From: an uncultured Maribacter sp.
Lineage (GTDB): Bacteria > Bacteroidota > Bacteroidia > Flavobacteriales > Flavobacteriaceae
Length of the DNA stretch: 64,000 nucleotides
Assembly: GCF_947500405.1 (NCBI RefSeq)
Contig: NZ_CANMRY010000003.1
Span: 403,987-467,986, forward strand
Direction: 5' to 3'
Shown: piece after piece, positions 8,305 to 17,875 of the stretch
Layout of the letters: each line of letters starts with the position of its first letter
Position numbering within the stretch: the stretch's first letter is position 1
Notes under the pieces: generated by a model
What the model was told of the DNA's origin: nothing
Databases searched by the model: none
Seen by the model: only the letters and a program-made list of their open reading frames with translations
Program-made: the position numbers and the translations under genes

Positions 8305-9798
8305 ATGAAAAATAAAGTCTTATTCATTGTAACCATCATTGCTGTATTTCTATTAGGATTACTTGCATCTAGTATTATTAATAGAAAAAGCGAAGCAAAG
8401 TACCAATATGTACCCAAAGTAGATATTAGCGAAAATGAACCTAGGAATGAGGTGTGGGGAGAAAACTATCCTAAAGAATACCAATCTTGGTTGCAAACTG
8501 CAGATACAACTTTTGCTAGTTACCAAGGTGGTTCTGCAATGCGCGATGTCTTAGAAGAAGACCCAAGACTAGTGGTTCTTTTTGCAGGGTATGGTTTCTC
8601 TAAAGATTATAACCAAGGTAGAGGACACTCTTATGCAATAGAAGATATTCATAACACTTTAAGAACAGGAGGCCCAACAGGTAAAGGCGATGGCCCAATG
8701 CCTGCTACATGTTGGACGTGTAAAAGTCCTGATGTTCCTAGATTAATGAGTGAAAACGGAGTTACAGAATTTTACTCTGGTAAATGGGCTGATAAAGGAG
8801 AAGAAATTGTTAACCCAATTGGTTGCGCAGATTGTCACGATGCAGATAATATGAAACTAAAAATCACAAGACCTGCATTGGTTGAGGCTTTTGATGCTAT
8901 GGGGAAAGATATTAACCAAGCAACACACCAAGAAATGCGTTCTTTAGTTTGTGCGCAATGTCACGTAGAATATTACTTTAATAAAAATCTACCAGGTAAA
9001 GAAGGAGTGCCGTATTTAGTTTTCCCTTGGAAAGAAGGTATGGCTGTAGAAGATATGGAAAAGTATTATGACGATTTAGAATTTTCTGATTGGACACATA
9101 AAATTAGTAAAACACCAATGCTAAAAGCACAGCACCCAGGGTATGAAACTTTTAAAACTGGTGTGCATGCAGATAGAGGTGTTTCTTGTGCAGATTGTCA
9201 TATGCCATATAAGAGTGAAGGAGGACAGAAATTTACGGACCACCATGTGCAATCTCCTTTAAACAATATGGCTAATGCTTGCCAAACTTGCCATAGAGAA
9301 GAGTCAGAAAAGTTAATGGAGAACGTTTACGAACGTCAGCGCAAAGCAACTGAAAATAGAATTAAGTTAGAAAACCTATTAGTTAAGGCACACGTAGAAG
9401 CTGGTAAAGCATGGGAATTAGGAGCATCTGAAGAGCAAATGAAACCTGTATTACAAGATATTCGTCATGCACAATGGCGTTGGGATTATTCAGCAGCGTC
9501 TCACGGAGCATCTTTCCACTCTCCTGTAGAAATAGGAAGAGTAATTGGTAGTGGTTTAGATGTTGCTGCAGAAGCTAGAGTTAAATTAGCACGTTTATTA
9601 GCAGATTTAGGACATAATAAACCTATAAAGATGCCAGATATTTCTACAAAAGAGAAAGCTCAAGAATATATTGGTATGGATATAGAAAAATTAGAGGCAG
9701 ATAAAGAAGCATTTAAAAAGAATTTATTACCTAAGTGGATGGAAGCTGCCAAAGCTCGTGAGGCTAAAATGGAAACAAAAGCTGTTTCTATGAACTAA
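8305..9798 (+). CDS. nrfA: ammonia-forming cytochrome c nitrite reductase NrfA
   Basis: NrfA reduces nitrite to ammonium with six electrons in the periplasm. The 497-residue product has an N-terminal signal/anchor (KVLFIVTIIAVFLLGLLAS) and five heme sites: the active-site CWTCK with lysine as axial ligand, then CADCH, CAQCH, CADCH and CQTCH. Length and heme order match the family. I use the ATG at 8305 because the longer frame from 8266 overlaps nrfH and puts charged residues before the signal peptide. A strong terminator follows at 9832-9870. Confidence 0.95.
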   Translation: MKNKVLFIVTIIAVFLLGLLASSIINRKSEAKYQYVPKVDISENEPRNEVWGENYPKEYQSWLQTADTTFASYQGGSAMRDVLEEDPRLVVLFAGYGFSKDYNQGRGHSYAIEDIHNTLRTGGPTGKGDGPMPATCWTCKSPDVPRLMSENGVTEFYSGKWADKGEEIVNPIGCADCHDADNMKLKITRPALVEAFDAMGKDINQATHQEMRSLVCAQCHVEYYFNKNLPGKEGVPYLVFPWKEGMAVEDMEKYYDDLEFSDWTHKISKTPMLKAQHPGYETFKTGVHADRGVSCADCHMPYKSEGGQKFTDHHVQSPLNNMANACQTCHREESEKLMENVYERQRKATENRIKLENLLVKAHVEAGKAWELGASEEQMKPVLQDIRHAQWRWDYSAASHGASFHSPVEIGRVIGSGLDVAAEARVKLARLLADLGHNKPIKMPDISTKEKAQEYIGMDIEKLEADKEAFKKNLLPKWMEAAKAREAKMETKAVSMN

Positions 9799-9831
9799 AT
9801 TTCTAATACAATAGAAATAATTATATAACTC

Positions 9832-9870
9832 ATCCTCATCACTGTTATAGTGCATGAGGATATTTTTTTT
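9832..9870 (+). terminator. terminator between nrfA and ccsBA
   Basis: ATCCTCAT (9832-9839) pairs perfectly with ATGAGGAT (9854-9861), with an inner ACT/AGT pairing, followed by eight Ts (9863-9870). It overlaps the alternative GTG start of the next frame at 9850, which supports the ATG at 9880 as the ccsBA start. It would lower or set ccsBA expression relative to nrfHA. Confidence 0.75.
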
Positions 9871-9879
9871 AAGATTGAT

Positions 9880-12800
9880 ATGACCAAAAAAATATATAAA
9901 ATACTAGCTTCTCCTGTTTTAGCTTTATTGCTTCTTTTAACTTTTGGAGTCGTTATGGCAATTGCCACATTTGTAGAGAATGATTATGGTACCGCTACAG
10001 CTTGGAAATTAATTTATAACGCACTCTGGTTTGAGCTAGTTATGGTTGGGCTTGCTATTAGTTTCTTTCTTAATATTTTTAAATACAAACTTCTTAAAAA
10101 AGAAAAGTGGGCCATTCTTCTTTTTCATTTAGCATTTATACTCATAATAATTGGCGCAGCGATTACAAGGTATACTTCTTATGGTGGCGTTATGCGTATA
10201 CGAGAAGGAGCTTCATCAAACACTATTATTTCTGATGCTAATTTTATTAAGGCTCAAATATCAGACGGTAAGACTACAAAAGTGGTACTTAAAGAAATTA
10301 GCTTTTCACCTTTAACCAATAATAATTTTTCTATACAAACAGATTTTGAAAATACGCCAATAGAGATTAAGTATAACAAATTTGTTGCCGATGCTTTACC
10401 AAAAATTGAGGATAATGTAGAAGGCGGAAAATCCTTATTAGAGCTCGTGGTTACTTCAGGGAATGGTAGAGGAACCGTTTTTTTAGAAAAAGGAGAAATA
10501 GAACAAATAGGGGAACACAAGCATTTGGTTGGTTTTGAGACCGAAGGAGAAGATGTAATAAATATTATAGAGAAAGATGGAGACTTTAAAATACATTCAC
10601 CAAGAAATTTAGATTTCTTTATAATGGCAACGCAGAATGCTGGGGTAATAAAGAAAGATACCCTTATGAATATGACTTTAAGAACCTTGTATAGAGATGG
10701 TGATGCCTCTTTTGTTCCAACAGCCTTTTATCCCAATGCAAAAATTGCTATTGTAAGTACTTCTGATAAAATAAAAGATAATGACCCTAATAAAGATGAT
10801 GCCTTATTGGTAGATGTGGTTTTAAATGACGAAATGAAAACCACTAATTTATTATATAGACAAGGTTTTTTACCAACACAGCATAAAGCAGAGTTTAAAG
10901 ACCTTTCTGTGGTATTATCCTATGGTGCAGAAGCACAAGAAACTCCGTTTTCTATTAAACTAAACGATTTTCAATTAGAACGCTATCCAGGTTCTACAAG
11001 TCCGTCTGCTTATGCTAGTGAGGTTACGGTTATAGATGAAAGCGTAGAGACGCCTTATCGTATTTTTATGAATAACGTTTTGGATTATAAAGGTTATCGC
11101 TTTTTTCAGGCTAGTTATGATACCGATGAGCAAGGAACAGTTTTATCTGTAAATCATGATGCTGTAGGTACTTGGGTTACGTATATAGGCTATTTATTAA
11201 TGGGAATAGGTATGTTTTTTACACTCTTTGGTAAAGCATCTAGGTTTAGAGAAGTAAATAAAAAACTAAGTAAACTAAAGAAAAAGAAAGCGGTGATACT
11301 AATGCTCTTATTTTTAGGTTTTGGTGCATTGCATGCAAATCCTATTCAGACCAAAGAGAAACAACCCAAGCAAATTATAGATGTAGACCATGCCGCTTTA
11401 TTTGGTAGGCTCGTGGTGCAAGATTTAGATGGTAGAATTAAACCTATAAATACACTAGCATCAGAATTTTTACGTAAAATTTCTGGAAAACCATATTTTA
11501 AATTAAGTCAGAATGGAGCAACGGTAAAACTAGATGCCAATCAAACCTTTTTGGCCATGCATGTCTCTGCAAATTACTGGGAAAGCGTACCAATAATTAA
11601 AATTGATAAGCAAAAATTAGGGACTATTTACGAGTCTTTAGAATTAGGAGAAAACGGATTAATTTCTTTCCAAAATCTTTTAGGAGAAGGTGGGAAATAT
11701 AGATTCTCTAGAGATGTAGAAATTGCCAACCAGAAAAAACCAGCAGAACGTAATGAGTTCGATAAAGAAGTTTTAAAAGTAGATGAGCGTTTTAATATTC
11801 TCTACAATGTATTTATTGGTAATTATTTAAAGATTTTTCCGAATAGTAATGATCCTAATAACACCTGGTTTACCTACACCCACCATTTTCAAGATTTTCC
11901 AGAAGAAGACGGTAATTTTGCAAAAGGAATTATGCCAGCTTATTTTAATAATGTAGCTGGGCAAAAATGGAAAGATGCCACAGAACAGTTAGGGTATATA
12001 CATACTTACCAGAATGTATTAGGAAAAGATATTATTCCTAGCGAAAAGCGTATAGCTGCAGAACTTTGGTATAACGATATAAACCTTAATTTTTGGCTGT
12101 TTCAAGTGCTTTTCATGATAGGATTAGTGCTTTTAGTATTAGCCATGGTAAAAGTATTTACCGATAAAAAAAGTATAGAAATAGTATGGAATATAGGCAT
12201 TGTAATAACTCTAATTAGTTTTATACTATTTGGTGGTAATATACTATTACGTTGGTATGTAGCGCAGCATGCGCCATGGAGTAATGGGTACGAGATGCTA
12301 ATTTTCGTGGCATGGGTACTTATGCTATGCGGGTTTCTAACGTTTAGAAAGTCGGACTTTGCATTACCTTTAGCAACACTATTTTCTGGAGCCTTATTAT
12401 TTGTGAGTTATTTAGATTGGATTAATCCCGAAATAACCAACCTAATGCCGGTACTAAAATCGTACTGGTTAAAAGTACATGTAGCAACTATAGTAAGTAG
12501 TTATGCGCCTTTAGCATTATCTGCAGTATTAGGGTTAATGGCACTTATTTTAATGATTATTAAAACGCCAAAAACAAAAGATAGGATAGACCTTAAAATT
12601 AAAGAGCTTTCGTATATCAATGAGTCTTCTATGACCATAGGTTTGTTTGTACTAGCCATAGGCACTTTTTTAGGAGGTATTTGGGCAAACGAATCTTGGG
12701 GGCGTTATTGGGCATGGGATCCCAAAGAAACATGGGCTTTAATTAGTATTATAGTCTATGCCATAGTATTGCACTTACGTTTTGTGCCAGCTTTAAAAAG

Positions 12801-13014
12801 TAGCTATGTGCTAAATGTAGCTAGTATGTTTGCCTTTTGGTCTATTATAATGACGTCTTTTGGGGTTAACTATTATTTATCTGGTTTGCACAGTTATGCA
12901 GCAGGAGACCCAATACCTATACCGCAGTTTGTGTATTACTTAGTTGCTTTTATGTTTGTAGTTGCTATAGTAGCTTATTTTAGAAATAAAAATAAGGTCC
13001 CCATTAATGTATAA
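9880..13014 (+). CDS. ccsBA: fused cytochrome c biogenesis protein CcsBA (ResB-ResC type)
   Basis: A 1044-residue membrane protein that exports heme and attaches it to CxxCH apocytochromes (System II). The N-terminal half is ResB/CcsB-like, with membrane segments near the start, a large periplasmic region and another helix around residue 430. The C-terminal half is CcsA, with several helices and the WWD heme-binding motif (WGRYWAWDPKETWAL). The one-piece fusion is usual in Bacteroidetes. The position directly behind nrfHA fits a dedicated assembly factor, and the pentaheme and Tll0287-like cytochromes at 20688-23798 would also need it. Confidence 0.93.
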   Translation: MTKKIYKILASPVLALLLLLTFGVVMAIATFVENDYGTATAWKLIYNALWFELVMVGLAISFFLNIFKYKLLKKEKWAILLFHLAFILIIIGAAITRYTSYGGVMRIREGASSNTIISDANFIKAQISDGKTTKVVLKEISFSPLTNNNFSIQTDFENTPIEIKYNKFVADALPKIEDNVEGGKSLLELVVTSGNGRGTVFLEKGEIEQIGEHKHLVGFETEGEDVINIIEKDGDFKIHSPRNLDFFIMATQNAGVIKKDTLMNMTLRTLYRDGDASFVPTAFYPNAKIAIVSTSDKIKDNDPNKDDALLVDVVLNDEMKTTNLLYRQGFLPTQHKAEFKDLSVVLSYGAEAQETPFSIKLNDFQLERYPGSTSPSAYASEVTVIDESVETPYRIFMNNVLDYKGYRFFQASYDTDEQGTVLSVNHDAVGTWVTYIGYLLMGIGMFFTLFGKASRFREVNKKLSKLKKKKAVILMLLFLGFGALHANPIQTKEKQPKQIIDVDHAALFGRLVVQDLDGRIKPINTLASEFLRKISGKPYFKLSQNGATVKLDANQTFLAMHVSANYWESVPIIKIDKQKLGTIYESLELGENGLISFQNLLGEGGKYRFSRDVEIANQKKPAERNEFDKEVLKVDERFNILYNVFIGNYLKIFPNSNDPNNTWFTYTHHFQDFPEEDGNFAKGIMPAYFNNVAGQKWKDATEQLGYIHTYQNVLGKDIIPSEKRIAAELWYNDINLNFWLFQVLFMIGLVLLVLAMVKVFTDKKSIEIVWNIGIVITLISFILFGGNILLRWYVAQHAPWSNGYEMLIFVAWVLMLCGFLTFRKSDFALPLATLFSGALLFVSYLDWINPEITNLMPVLKSYWLKVHVATIVSSYAPLALSAVLGLMALILMIIKTPKTKDRIDLKIKELSYINESSMTIGLFVLAIGTFLGGIWANESWGRYWAWDPKETWALISIIVYAIVLHLRFVPALKSSYVLNVASMFAFWSIIMTSFGVNYYLSGLHSYAAGDPIPIPQFVYYLVAFMFVVAIVAYFRNKNKVPINV

Positions 13015-13266
13015 GTTTTTAAAATCTAAAAATTTCCGTTCTAAAAATAAGCCAACTATAGTAATTAATGTTGAATTAGGAGCGTTTCCTAATACTCTCA
13101 GTATATAAAATCCTAAAACAATTTAATATTTTTTAATATTCCTATTAGAGTCTTGGAATAAAGTAGATACAATAAAAAATGACACTAATAGTTGTTTATA
13201 ATAACCGACCCCGACGGTAACCCAATTTTATTTGATCAACATGTATAGCTTAACTTTAACACAAAC
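13015..13266. other. 252-bp intergenic stretch with no clear feature
   Basis: AT-rich, between ccsBA and the DUF5995 gene. I see no ORF, no convincing terminator hairpin and none of the nitrate-island motifs. It presumably holds the promoter of the DUF5995 gene. Confidence 0.4.
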
Positions 13267-14022
13267 ATGCATAAACCTACTACAATATCCGAGGTTTTAG
13301 TAGAACTAGACCTCATAATTGATGATGCTATTGCAAATAATGATCGTTTAGGTCTGTTTGCTTATGTATATAGAAGAACAACTGCTGAAGTTCTTAAAGA
13401 AGTAGAACTTGGAAATTTTGAAGATAATAGCCAACTACAACGAATGGATGTTGCTTTTGCTAATCTATATTTAGAAGCTTACCATAACTATAAAAAAGGG
13501 TTTCCTGTTAGTAAATGTTGGGAGTTTTCATTTCAATGTAAAACAGAGCCTCTTACCATTCTACAACATATAATGCTTGGTATTAATGCGCATATAAATT
13601 TAGATTTAGGCATTGCTACAAGCCAAACTATGAAAGGGAAAGATATTGGAGCTATTGCAAAGGATTTTAACAAAGTAAATACGGTTCTTTTTAACATTAC
13701 CAACGAACTTCAAAAAAGATTAGGAAGAGTATCTCCACTATTATTCTTATTAGATGTTATTGGTGTAAAATCTGATGAACAAATTATAGATTTTAGCATG
13801 CGAAAAGCCAGAGAACAATCTTGGATTAGTGCAATGCATTTACACACTTTAGATGGCAATGCAAATAAAAAAGCTATTGAAGATCTAGACCAATTAGTAG
13901 TCTCTTTAAGTACAATTATAAAAGCTCCAAGAGCTTTTCTTATAAGAACAGCTTTAAAGCTAATTAGCTTTTTTGAAGAAAAAAATGTTGGTAAAATTAT
14001 TCAAAGATTAAAAGAAAACTAA
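13267..14022 (+). CDS. DUF5995 family protein
   Basis: A 251-residue helical cytoplasmic protein without signal peptide. The central segment HIMLGINAHINLDLGIA is the signature of the DUF5995 family, with two conserved His residues in a helix. Biochemical role is unknown. It ends one base before the stop of the convergent NarL-like regulator gene, so the two transcripts probably overlap at their 3' ends. Confidence 0.8.
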   Translation: MHKPTTISEVLVELDLIIDDAIANNDRLGLFAYVYRRTTAEVLKEVELGNFEDNSQLQRMDVAFANLYLEAYHNYKKGFPVSKCWEFSFQCKTEPLTILQHIMLGINAHINLDLGIATSQTMKGKDIGAIAKDFNKVNTVLFNITNELQKRLGRVSPLLFLLDVIGVKSDEQIIDFSMRKAREQSWISAMHLHTLDGNANKKAIEDLDQLVVSLSTIIKAPRAFLIRTALKLISFFEEKNVGKIIQRLKEN

Positions 14023-14700
14023 TTAGATACTAGTTAAATTATAATCTTGGGCTTTTTTAGAAAGCTCCATTAAATTTTTAACCTCCATTTTACGCATTAA
14101 ATTAAACCTATGCGTTTCTACTGTACGTTTACTATTTTGTAATTTTTCTGATATTTCTTTGTTTGTTAGTCCAGATAATACTAGCTCAAGTACTTTTAAC
14201 TCTTTATTTGTAAGGTTAAAAGGAGTTTCTTTTTCTGTCTCTTTACTAACTACTTCAGCAGTTTCCTTAGAAGGGTTTAATAAATTATTTACCAATACAT
14301 TAGATATTGCTCCACTAAAATACTTACCTCCTTCTCTAACCGTATGTATAGCCTTTATAAATTCTGTTTTACCAGTATCTTTTAATAAATAGCCATTTGC
14401 ACCAGCACTAACAGATTTTAAAATATATTCTTCTGAATCGTGCATAGAAAGTATTATGGTTTTAACCACTACATTTTGTTTATTTAAAAGAGCAACAGCA
14501 TCTATGCCATTTAAAACAGGCATACGTATATCTATGATTAAAACATCTGGTTTTTTATCTTCAACCATTGCAATAGCTTCTTGCCCATTAGAAGCTTCCC
14601 CAATAACCACTAAGTCCTGTTCGCTTTCTAATAATGCTCTAATACCGTCTCTTACTAAAGAATGATCATCTGCTAAAACTATGCTTGTAGTTGTACTCAT
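14023..14700 (-). CDS. NarL/LuxR-family response regulator
   Basis: A 225-residue DNA-binding response regulator. The receiver has acidic pair Asp11-Asp12, phospho-acceptor Asp57 (IIDIRMP) and a conserved KD segment (LLKDTG). The C-terminal LuxR-type helix-turn-helix reads LTNKELKVLELVLSGLTNKEISEKL and HRFNLMRKMEVKN. No kinase adjoins it; the only matching HisKA_3-type kinase in the window is the NarX-like protein at 31321-33156. A TACGTA site lies 35-40 bp upstream of its start, as at the other nitrate genes. TACGTAT resembles the enterobacterial NarL heptamer TACYYMT with one mismatch, so this regulator is a candidate reader of that motif. Confidence 0.88.
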   Translation of the reverse strand: MSTTTSIVLADDHSLVRDGIRALLESEQDLVVIGEASNGQEAIAMVEDKKPDVLIIDIRMPVLNGIDAVALLNKQNVVVKTIILSMHDSEEYILKSVSAGANGYLLKDTGKTEFIKAIHTVREGGKYFSGAISNVLVNNLLNPSKETAEVVSKETEKETPFNLTNKELKVLELVLSGLTNKEISEKLQNSKRTVETHRFNLMRKMEVKNLMELSKKAQDYNLTSI

Positions 14701-14734
14701 AAAATATTCAAATTTTTACAAATATAATTTAAAA

Positions 14735-14740
14735 TACGTA
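14735..14740. promoter_or_regulatory. TACGTA motif upstream of the NarL-like regulator
   Basis: A single TACGTA lies 35-40 bp upstream of the start codon at 14700, the same motif that recurs before nrtA, the globin operon, narK and nirB. It could mark autoregulation. It also overlaps the edge of the porin terminator region. Confidence 0.35.
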
Positions 14741-14744
14741 GTAC

Positions 14745-14788
14745 AAAAAAAGCTACCACAGCCACTGAAACTAAAGGACCATGGTAGC
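14745..14788 (-). terminator. terminator of the porin gene
   Basis: On the minus strand GCTACCA (14788-14782) pairs with TGGTAGC (14758-14752), and seven Ts follow (14751-14745). It sits 28 bp after the porin stop and separates the porin from the response regulator. Confidence 0.65.
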
Positions 14789-14815
14789 ATGCTTGAAGCA
14801 AAGCTTCTTTATAAC

Positions 14816-16069
14816 TTATTCTTTTGTTGTATTTAAAAATTTAGGTTTAAGAATTAACATAGCCCAAGCCCAATTTTGTGTTGATTTAGCTTCTGGGTTT
14901 CCAGCTGGATTTGGAAAATCATCGCTTTCAAAAAATTGCGAATACCCTGCTACTAACTTATACCCTTTAAAGCCTTTTGCAATTACAAAATCTATTTCTG
15001 ACCCTAAAGAATTTTTATCGCTAGATGCTTCAGAGAACGTGTGCCCTTTTAAAGTTATATTGTATCCTTTACCTACTTTAAAACTAGCTCCAAGGTTTAA
15101 ATCTACCAAGCCATTACCTATAGCGTGGTTACCTACATAAAACCTATCCATTAGACCATTAAATTTATGGTTTGTTCCATACAATGGGAAGAAAGGAGCC
15201 GAATCATCTTCCCTACCAGAAATTACCTCTACACCTCCAAGAACTGTAAATTTATCTGTTGCTTTAAGTGTCGCATCTAAACTCAATAAATAAGCGCCTT
15301 TTACATCTACAGCACCAGCTCTTTCACCAGATTGTATGTAAGCATTTGCAGCTAAACCTAATTTACCAATTTTAGTCCCTGCATGTACACCAGCAGTTAA
15401 AAGGTTTGATTTATCATCTGTTCCATTTTGAAAAGTAGTATTCATTACTAAACCACTAATATTAAACTTTTCAGATTTTTTACTAATATGGGCAAAAGCT
15501 AAGTTTCTGTATGAAAATAATAAGGCAGTATCATAAATATTATCGCCAAGAGTATTTACAGAATAACCTGCATCTAATGCAAAGCCAGATTTCTTATATT
15601 TTAATACCCCTACATCATGGGTACGTGCTTGTTGCGCCCAACCTAAGCCCCCTAAAATTCTTTGATCATCATAAGAAAGCGGTTGCCTACCTAATTTAAA
15701 ACTCCAAAATTCTGAAAGCTTTAAATCTGCCCAAGCCTCTTGAATTCTAAAATTACCATTACCAGCCGCAGATATTTGTGTTCTATCTCCAAATCTAAAT
15801 ACTTCTTGTATACCAATGTATACCTTATAAGACTCCGTCATATAGGTGCTATTTAGCGCTACTCTTACTGAAGTACCTACAAAAGCATCTGTACCTTCAC
15901 GACCAGAAAGGTTCCCTGCGGGAGCAGCAGTAGCTGGCTGGTATCTATAATTAAATCCGTTATTAAATAGTTCTGCTCTTGGACGAAATTCTCCTTCTAA
16001 AATAAATTGCGAATATCCAAATTGGATGCTTAGTAAGGCTATACCTAAAAGTAATAATTGTTTTTTCAT
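14816..16069 (-). CDS. outer-membrane beta-barrel porin (alginate-export-like)
   Basis: A 417-residue protein with a signal peptide (MKKQLLLLGIALLSIQFGYSQ) and alternating amphipathic strands throughout. The segment LKLGRQPLSYDDQRILGGLGWAQQARTHD is typical of alginate_exp-type and related anion porins. It lies downstream of the Nrt importer and has an FNR-type palindrome in its promoter. Context suggests passage of nitrate or nitrite through the outer membrane rather than export of a polysaccharide. Substrate is inferred, not shown. Confidence 0.75.
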   Translation of the reverse strand: MKKQLLLLGIALLSIQFGYSQFILEGEFRPRAELFNNGFNYRYQPATAAPAGNLSGREGTDAFVGTSVRVALNSTYMTESYKVYIGIQEVFRFGDRTQISAAGNGNFRIQEAWADLKLSEFWSFKLGRQPLSYDDQRILGGLGWAQQARTHDVGVLKYKKSGFALDAGYSVNTLGDNIYDTALLFSYRNLAFAHISKKSEKFNISGLVMNTTFQNGTDDKSNLLTAGVHAGTKIGKLGLAANAYIQSGERAGAVDVKGAYLLSLDATLKATDKFTVLGGVEVISGREDDSAPFFPLYGTNHKFNGLMDRFYVGNHAIGNGLVDLNLGASFKVGKGYNITLKGHTFSEASSDKNSLGSEIDFVIAKGFKGYKLVAGYSQFFESDDFPNPAGNPEAKSTQNWAWAMLILKPKFLNTTKE

Positions 16070-16118
16070 AATAGTTTGTTTGATGTGATAAAAATATTTT
16101 TTTTAATTACTTAATTTT

Positions 16119-16132
16119 ATGATGCTTATCAT
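16119..16132. promoter_or_regulatory. FNR-type site upstream of the porin
   Basis: ATGATGCTTATCAT has the TGAT-N4-ATCA core and differs from the nrfH-upstream palindrome (7574-7587) only at two spacer bases. It lies 50-63 bp before the porin start. The shared sequence suggests the same regulator controls both. Confidence 0.45.
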
Positions 16133-16175
16133 GTTTTAACCAAAGCTTAAACATCTTATTTTTTAATACTATATT

Positions 16176-17006
16176 TTAATGCTCCAAAAATTCAATTAAG
16201 TGTTTTCTGTATTTGTAATAATCGTCATGTTCTAAGACAGACTTTCTAGTTCTTGGCCTTTCAAAATCTATATTTAAAATATCTCCAATTTTTGCACTAG
16301 GGCCACTTGTCATCATAACCACACGATCCGCAAGAAAAATTGCTTCATCCACATCATGTGTAATCATTACTGCTGTTATTTTTTCTTTATTCCAAATTTC
16401 AATTAATATGTCTTGTAATTCTCCTCTCGTTAAAGAATCTAACATTCCAAAAGGCTCATCTAAAAGAAGTACTTTAGGTTTTATTGCAAAAGCTCTTGCT
16501 ATACCTACACGCTGTTGCATACCTTGCGAAAGTGCTATTGCTTTTTTATCAAAAGAACCATCTAAACCAACTTTATGTAAGTAATACTTAGCAATATCTT
16601 TACGCTCCTTTTTAGAAGCATGAGGAAAAACTTGGTTTACTCCTAATAACACATTCTCTAATGCAGTCATCCAAGGCATAAGACTTGGCGCCTGAAAAAT
16701 AACACCACGGTCTGGACCTGGCCCTTTTACAGGGTTTCCTAATACTGCTATGTTTCCACCAGAAATAGGGTTTAAACCAGCAATCATAGATAACATGGTT
16801 GTTTTTCCACAACCAGAATGCCCAATTATTGTCACAAATTCTTCCTTCATAATCTGAAGGTTTAGGTCTTCTAACACTACATAATCTCCTTTTGGAGTTG
16901 GGTATACTTTTTTTAAATTATGTAGATCTAACATTACTTTAGAAGGAAACTGAATTCCGTTTTCTGATAATGTGCTAGTGTCTGTATTTATTGTCGCTGT
17001 TTTCAT
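16176..17006 (-). CDS. nrtD: nitrate/nitrite ABC importer ATPase (NrtD-type)
   Basis: A 276-residue ABC ATPase of the nitrate/sulfonate/taurine family. It has Walker [10 protein letters not shown], signature [14 protein letters not shown], Walker B VLLLDEPF and switch His in [16 protein letters not shown]. It is last in a tight four-gene operon (11 bp after the preceding ATPase). Its signature uses Gln instead of the second Gly (LSQGM), seen in several NrtD proteins. It would pair with the other ATPase as a heterodimer on the permease. Confidence 0.88.
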   Translation of the reverse strand: MKTATINTDTSTLSENGIQFPSKVMLDLHNLKKVYPTPKGDYVVLEDLNLQIMKEEFVTIIGHSGCGKTTMLSMIAGLNPISGGNIAVLGNPVKGPGPDRGVIFQAPSLMPWMTALENVLLGVNQVFPHASKKERKDIAKYYLHKVGLDGSFDKKAIALSQGMQQRVGIARAFAIKPKVLLLDEPFGMLDSLTRGELQDILIEIWNKEKITAVMITHDVDEAIFLADRVVMMTSGPSAKIGDILNIDFERPRTRKSVLEHDDYYKYRKHLIEFLEH

Positions 17007-17017
17007 CTTATATTTTT

Positions 17018-17857
17018 TTATGCAACAAAACTTTTTGGACTTATTTCTGGAAGTTCATAGGTTTCATTAGAAACAGATTTACGTTCATTTCCTATATCCA
17101 TTAAGTATTCTATGATAGCGTTTCTATTCTTCTTGTAGGTTTCATTATCATTTAATGAAGTTTTATCTCTTGGCCTTTCAATATCTATAGTAAACTCTGG
17201 CCCCAGAGTTGCATTTGGTCCTGGCTTTAGAGGAATTATACGGTCTGCCATATAAATACCCTCATCTACGTCATTCGTAATTAACAAAGCAGTACGTTTA
17301 TCTTTAGACCAAATATTTAAAATTTCATCTTGTAAATTACCTCTGGTTAACGCATCTAAAGCCCCTAAAGGTTCGTCCATAATTATCATTTCTGGGTTCA
17401 TTGCCAAAGCTCTTGCAACAGCAACTCTTTGACGCATACCTCCAGAAAGTTCTTTTGGCCTTTTATTAATTGCAGGAGATAAACTAACCATAGCAACATA
17501 GTCTTTTACGATAGCCTGTAATTTTTCTTTACTTTCTTTTGGAAAAGCTTCTTTTACTGCCATATAAACATTTTGACCAACCGTAAGCCAAGGTAGTAAA
17601 GAGTAGTTTTGAAAAATAACGCCACGTTCATGACTAGTATCTGTAACAGGCTCTCCTTTAAACAAAACTTCTCCGCTAGTAGGTTTAATTAGTCCGTTTA
17701 TTAAGTTTACAAGTGTTGTTTTTCCACTTCCTGTAAAACCTACTATAGCAACAAATTCTCCTTCTTCAATGGTTAAATTTATATTAGAAAGAACCTCTGT
17801 TCCTCCTGAAGCGTCTTCATATGTTTTACAAACATTTTTTAGTTCTAAATATGCCAT
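17018..17857 (-). CDS. nrtC: nitrate/nitrite ABC importer ATPase (NrtC position, no regulatory domain)
   Basis: A 279-residue ABC ATPase with Walker [10 protein letters not shown], signature [14 protein letters not shown], Walker B MIIMDEPL and [16 protein letters not shown] at the switch. In the switch region Asn replaces the usual His (TND instead of THD), so this site may be catalytically weak and the partner site may do most hydrolysis. Cyanobacterial NrtC carries a C-terminal NrtA-like nitrate-sensing domain of about 380 residues; here it is absent. The symbol reflects operon position only. Confidence 0.82.
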   Translation of the reverse strand: MAYLELKNVCKTYEDASGGTEVLSNINLTIEEGEFVAIVGFTGSGKTTLVNLINGLIKPTSGEVLFKGEPVTDTSHERGVIFQNYSLLPWLTVGQNVYMAVKEAFPKESKEKLQAIVKDYVAMVSLSPAINKRPKELSGGMRQRVAVARALAMNPEMIIMDEPLGALDALTRGNLQDEILNIWSKDKRTALLITNDVDEGIYMADRIIPLKPGPNATLGPEFTIDIERPRDKTSLNDNETYKKNRNAIIEYLMDIGNERKSVSNETYELPEISPKSFVA

Positions 17858-17875
17858 AGTCCTAATTTTTAGTGG

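Noticed and set aside
9850..9879. GTG start giving ten extra residues on CcsBA
   Set aside because: The extra codons lie inside the terminator stem and T-run behind nrfA, and the ATG at 9880 gives a standard N-terminus.
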